Below are positions 59,301-64,000 of a stretch of 64,000 nt of DNA, one piece after another. Where the stretch lies: the NCBI GenBank assembly GCA_028554755.1, contig JAPTOF010000003.1:26390001-26454000 (forward strand), given 5' to 3'. A program made the position numbers and the translations under genes. Each line of letters begins with the position of its first letter. The first letter of the stretch is position 1. The stretch comes from Cordia subcordata. Its lineage: Eukaryota; Streptophyta; Magnoliopsida; Boraginales; Cordiaceae. The notes beneath the pieces were generated by a model, which worked only from the letters and a program-made list of their open reading frames with translations, did not search any database and was not told the origin of the DNA.

Positions 59301-62300
59301 TTGAGGCCTTGATTTGTGAAACCAGTTTGTTGCTTCCTCTTGGAATCACCAGATCAATCACATCATCAAGCTGGAGAAGCATCAATGCTCATTTCAAATT
59401 TGATGTTTTACAGTAAAACATGATAATTAGTTAAAATCTTCAGATAAAACTACCTTCAGCAATTCAGGGATCTCATCCCTTGAAGTCACAAGTCCAATAA
59501 GTCTTTCACCAACATTTTCAGGGATGGCAGAGGTAATAATCTGAAGCAATGGAAACCACCAACAAGCTTGGAAATTACTTCATGAGTACTAATATGCTAT
59601 CAGAAGAGAAACATGGCTAACATGATAAAGACAGTGTCAGCTTTGAAGAGACCTTATGCAAAATTGCATTGGACCGTTTGGCCTCCTTTCCCCCCTTCAG
59701 CAAGAGTCCATTCCCACTTCGAACTGCTAATGAAGCTATCTATTCAAAACCATCCAAATAGCACAGCGGTTACCATGAGCAAACAAACAACTTGATTTGG
59801 AAAAATACAAGTAAGCTCGCATGCATAGACAATTAGCCAGAACAAAGTTGATGATAATTGTCCATACATATACCAGACAAGTATATGATATAAGACTTTA
59901 AAGTTATCCAACACATAACTGAATAGTAGACCTTTCACTTTCCCACATTGATAATTTAGGACCTACAGCAAAAGACCTAAAGTTGATGATCTTGATTGCA
60001 TATTGAAAACAATGAGTTTGCATGACAATGGCCCCATGTTATTGAAATCCAATGTTCCATAGCTTTGTGTGCAATATGATTAGGCATTCATACAGAAATA
60101 TGTATGCCCTCATCTTGCACACAACATTAAAATCTGAACCAATCAAAGCGTTATAAAAGTCGTGTAAAAAAACGTATGGTGCTAGTATCTATTCTTTTTA
60201 CCTGAACTAGAGCATCTGGACGGGATTCAAAAATAATTAGAAGAACACCCAAGGGTGATGACGTTTTCTCCAAGATCAATCCATCTGCAAGCTGGACCCA
60301 ATAATAACCATCATAAAATCACAAAATTGTAACAATATTAAGCAACCTCATAAGAATTGCTTTCCTTGATAACATTATAGCTCAATCTATAGATTAAAAT
60401 ATATATGAAATACATAACCAGTTGATCACTTTTTTCCTGTGGAGATGTCAAATCCTTTAAAGTGGAAACTCAAGACATTCACTATTGCACTTAACTGTTG
60501 TTTTTGACAACAGTGGCAATAAAGGTTAGAAAATGCCACTGCTTTTGTCCAGTACACTATTCAGCAGATAACCAAATTTTTATAGTAAGAGTATATACCA
60601 AACCACATATAAACATCAGATTAGAACTCCATAATAAGCTTTTTCTTACCTCTGTTCTGCTCAAAACACGGCCGATTGGTTCTTCCATGTTTGCAAGCAC
60701 ACGAATTGAGTTTGCAAGACTTGGAATCTACATATAACAAAAATGGGGACTTTGAGGTAAAAAGAGAAGCAATGCTCCAGAGCAACATTTCACCTGACTT
60801 CACATGTTATAAGCAGCGCCTTACCTTTCCAGGCTTAAGTGCCAGTCTGGCGATCAAAGATTTCTCATATCCAGCCAGTTCTGCAGCAGCTACATCAGCT
60901 CGATTTTCAGACAAGATCAGTTTCTCATTTGCTTCCAATGCATCAGCTATTTCCCGCAAAATTTTACACCTTTCTTGTGAAGAGATTGCCTGATGATCCA
61001 CAATGATTAACGGAAGCCTCCTATTTGAGAGGAACTCTTTATCTGGAATGAAGTGATAATACCTGAAGCCGTCTGGAACAATCCCTGGCTGCAATTGCCA
61101 TATCACGTGCACTGACTTCTCCAGCTGAGGCCCACTTATTAGCATCCCGATGAAAGAGGGTACCAATACGCTCTCCATGAAGTACTTTAATGATATTGCC
61201 AACAGCAAAGCCACTTCGTCCAGAGAAATAGTAAGAAAGGTAAGTTAGGGAAATTAAGGAGAAAGGGAGAGAAAGAGGGGAGGAAAGAAGAGAGAGAAAG
61301 CAGGAAGGGTGGACGGGCTAGTTAACAGCAAAGCATTTTAGACAGCAGGCCTATTGCTTTTCTAATTATAGTCATTTGTCCATTTTACTGAAGGCTTTTA
61401 CTAAATTATAGTTGAAAACTAAAAAGTGAAATATGCCAACAACCTAGAAGATGCATACAATGAAAGCGTACCTGGTGACAACAACAGGAATGCCAGCATA
61501 AGCTGCATAAACAGCAGCTTTCACTTTGGCAGTCATTCCTCCTCTTCCCACTCTGGACTTGTCTCCAAAAGTAATCAACCCTTCATGCTTCTCCTTGATG
61601 TACGTGTGGATTAGCTGCGATTGTGGATCGCTGGGAGGGCCAGTGTAAAGACCATCTACGTCACTCAACAGAACAAGAAGGTCAGCTTTCAGCTCCAAAG
61701 CTAAAAGTGCAGCCAAACTGTCATTGTCCCAAAATATTCCAGAGGAGTCCTAAAACATTACAAACACAGGTTTAAGTAACAAGCCGAGTCATGGTAGTGG
61801 CCACATTGAATTCTATCACATCAGGAAAAGTTAAAGGAAAAAGATGATAGTCTAAGCGTTTGATGTAGGTACTGAACCAAGGAAAATATGGCATAGGATC
61901 CAGAATCAGGAAAATAAATTTAGAGTGGTTCTCTTGACAATTTAGTGCCAAATAATGTGTAGGCCTTCCTCTACGCCTTCCCTTTATCTTCCAAGACAAC
62001 CACTCGCACCCTCACACCCCTACCCAAGGGTGTGGCACCAAGATTAGGTGACAGGAGTACACAGAAAGAGACAAGAACAGGAAACCTAACACATTCGACA
62101 GGCAATGGGCCCCACATGCAGTGAGAAGCAAATCCATACAGTTAGGTGGTAATTTCCGAACCGCATTAGTATTGCACCATTACATGGCATGAAGAGCCTA
62201 AGATCGGCATCTCAATCAAAAGACATTGGTACATAAGTATGTATTGAATGCACCTCGGAACCAAAAAAGCAACTCAAGCAAGTAAAGGATAGAAGCATAC

Positions 62301-63278
62301 CTCATATGGAGCTTTCCTGGTACTGACAGCATCATTTTCGTTAAATATAGGTATAACCTTCAATGACAATAAAGATTTTACTGTCTCATTGAGTTGCCGC
62401 CTGAAATCTGGATCCCTAAAGTCATTATCAGTTACGAGAAGCTGTGCTGATGTCACATCCAACTGTATGCAAAGCCAATGTAGCAGTGTATAAGCCATAA
62501 GTTGACAACTAGACATAGGCGACTCTTTCAGTACTCACAATGGAGGACAAAGTAGATATTTTTAAATAATGTACTACTAGGGCTGTTTTCACCTGACTAA
62601 ACAATGTATCGTACAAAGCCATAAGACCATTTTGTCCAACAGCTGCACAAGCCTTCCCATCAAGCTCAACTTGTGGTTTTTGGAGATCGGCAAAGCTGCA
62701 CAATGCAAAGCATTTCAAATGTAATGGTAAACTTTGACCAATAACACACAGGAATGTAGTAAAAATCCACGAAGTGCTTTAATATTTGTCTGAGATGATA
62801 GTTTTGTTTGATAGAGCAAAAGTTCTAGTGATTACTTTCAGCTAACACGTCAGCATATATCAACAGTAATCATATAACACCAGAATGCTATTGGGAAGCA
62901 TTGCAAAAACTGGAAAAGATCAGCTAACCAAGATGCATTTTTCATATATACGGAAAGCAAAGTGCCAAAAGTAAAATGACAAAAGGACAATGTGAGAACC
63001 TGCTGTTTACCAATTTCCTATATCTAAGCCGCTGGCGACCCACACCCACAGCACCAGAAGTCACTAATATAACCTCATATCCTTGAGAATTTAGCTCTTG
63101 AATCTGCATTATATTTGCAAAGAACATATAAGCTTCAAAGACACAAAATATTATAATTCAATATTACATTGCAGAATTCAAGTAAATGCCTAATCCTGGA
63201 ACTAACCTGCTCACAGAGTGCTCCTAACCTTCCAAGTGCTAGTCGTCCATCACCTCGTGTGACAACAGCAGTCCCAAC
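56330..63278 (-). CDS. P5CS: Delta-1-pyrroline-5-carboxylate synthetase (first exon off-window; frameshifted exon)
   Basis: Minus-strand exons: 63278-63207, 63103-63000, 62695-62593, 62462-62301, 61749-61472, 61213-61063, 60989-60825, 60727-60650, 60293-60202, 59739-59653, 59540-59454, 59370-59274, 59163-59060, 58960-58885, 57443-57293, 57170-57102, 56882-56816, 56723-56653 and 56411-56330, about 697 codons; some 20 N-terminal residues lie beyond the window. The enzyme makes P5C from glutamate, the committed step of proline synthesis. Its glutamate-kinase domain has [41 protein letters not shown] and [13 protein letters not shown]. Its glutamyl-phosphate reductase domain has [41 protein letters not shown] (catalytic Cys) and [13 protein letters not shown]. 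Exon 60293-60202 has two extra bases (near 60241), giving a stop after SPLGVLL; all other exons are in frame. Either it encodes only the kinase half or the extra bases are an assembly error. Confidence 0.93.
57444..58884 (-). other. Large P5CS intron with possible insertion
   Basis: At 1.44 kb it is among the longest P5CS introns in the window. The segment 57860-57960 (repeated ctagttagttactagct) and the coding-like, stop-broken stretch 58130-58370 suggest old retroelement fragments. I could not assign a family. Confidence 0.3.
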
Positions 63279-64000
63279 CTTCAGTCATACGACAGTAACA
63301 TAATAAATTTCACAACACTTCAAAAGTCTATGACAAGTATATCTGACTATCCTACATAAATGGACTAAAATTTGGGCAAGAGATGATCATAATAACTGAT
63401 GACTAAATTATTTTGTGCACTTAAAAGTCATTATGTTGGTTTTATGCGTTGCAGATTTGAAACAACATAATACCGTTTTGGACAAGTGAGGGCGAATGGA
63501 ACAGAAAAGGAGGTATCAGGATTGTTACTTTACTCAATCACTTGTAATGATGTTGCCCCAGCCCATAGAGGGCCTGTTTAGATTGGCTTTTTTGAAAGAA
63601 AAAGCACCTTTTTCCCTTAAAAAAGTAGTTTCAGAGAAGCTGAAAATACACCTTTTTACAAAAGCTAAAGTTTTTAACTTCTCAAAAAGCACTTTTTTTA
63701 GAAGTTGTTTAAAAAAATACTTTCAGAAAAAGTCAATCCAAACGAGGTCATAGTTATCGGTTGGTTACGAAAATCCCATGATCAGCGCAGAAGACTAATA
63801 AATAGTACAATATGCAGAAAAAACTGAATAAAATCTATATAAGCTGTCTGTCATTATCCTTATCCAGAAGTATCCTAATACCAAAAATGAAAATATAAAA
63901 GGATAAAGCAGTAGAGGGGATGAACAAACATGGGCTGGCAACAATAGTTTTTTTGATGGGTTGACTAAAAAACCCAATTAAAACCTGCTGCTACCATCAA
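63279..64000 (-). other. P5CS intron reaching the window edge
   Basis: Intron between the unseen first coding exon and the exon starting GTT GGG ACT at 63278. It contains the MITE at 63569-63750. No exon for the expected N-terminus was found before 64000. Confidence 0.6.
63569..63750. mobile_element. MITE-like element in a P5CS intron
   Basis: The left end gggcctgtttagattggcttttttgaaag pairs with ctttcagaaaaagtcaatccaaacgaggtc on the right (about 26 bp). The subterminal agcac-ttttt is also inverted. A possible 5-bp target duplication, catag, flanks it (63563-63567 and 63748-63752). This is the best-preserved of the four related copies. Confidence 0.75.

Noticed and set aside
4864..63278. A functional stress-gene cluster (PP2CA, TCF1-like, GMPP, P5CS)
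   Set aside because: The genes are many kilobases apart, on both strands, and interleaved with unrelated genes and repeats. Shared stress themes are more likely chance.
1..64000. CRISPR array, tRNA, rRNA or known conserved microRNA hairpins
   Set aside because: I looked by eye for spaced repeats, tRNA-like box A/B pairs with acceptor stems and familiar miRNA sequences and found none. The only box B match belongs to the SINE-like insert at 55634. A tRNAscan or miRNA search could still find diverged ones.

Overview
The window is nuclear DNA of a flowering plant, most likely a eudicot. It is AT-rich and gene-sparse. Its genes have GT-AG introns, and its intergenic DNA holds Copia and Gypsy remnants, MITEs, foldback elements and microsatellites. 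I could not identify the species. Exon structures were built by hand from splice sites, reading-frame phase and family conservation; every junction quoted keeps the frame unless stated.

Layout. 1-1819: 3' end of a Ty1/Copia element (RNase H remnant, spacer, 3' LTR). 1820-4250: AT-rich DNA with a 175-bp tandem repeat. 4864-6266 (+): clade A PP2C (PP2CA/AHG3 type) behind an ABRE/G-box promoter. 6600-11170: no gene; three MITE-like insertions, a hAT-like MITE and a 1-kb foldback element. 11929-17559 (-): 11-exon RCC1-repeat protein, TCF1-like, with four CACGTG boxes upstream. 18100-23900: repeats and decayed sequence, including a Gypsy-type LTR. 23988-24296 (+): small intronless gene of the plant DUF7722 type. 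25200-26770: retroposon-like debris. 27410-34432 (+): 9-exon Golgi putative methyltransferase (PMT11 type). 38756-40533 (+): GDP-mannose pyrophosphorylase (CYT1/VTC1). 41649-42376: second foldback element. 42941-46956 (-): CASP-like protein (CASPL5B). 49499-51460 (+): mitochondrial p32/MAM33 protein. 53200-55208 (+): a decayed tandem copy of that gene. 56330-63278 (-): P5C synthetase, lacking only its first coding exon (beyond the right edge).

The most informative region is 49.2-56.5 kb. A tandem duplication of about 3.4 kb copied the p32 gene together with the convergent last exon of P5CS. The left p32 copy is intact and the right copy is a pseudogene. An orphan but readable P5CS last exon (52398-52479) lies between them. 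The right copy later received a SINE-like insertion with a 14-15 bp target-site duplication. Separately, the P5CS gene carries a 2-bp insertion in a conserved exon (60202-60293), which breaks the frame before the catalytic cysteine of its second domain. This is either a real lesion or an assembly error.

Several genes belong to stress physiology: an ABA co-receptor phosphatase, a cold-linked RCC1 protein, the ascorbate/cell-wall GDP-mannose enzyme and proline synthesis. They are not an operon or an evident cluster, and I see no sign of a new multi-gene system.
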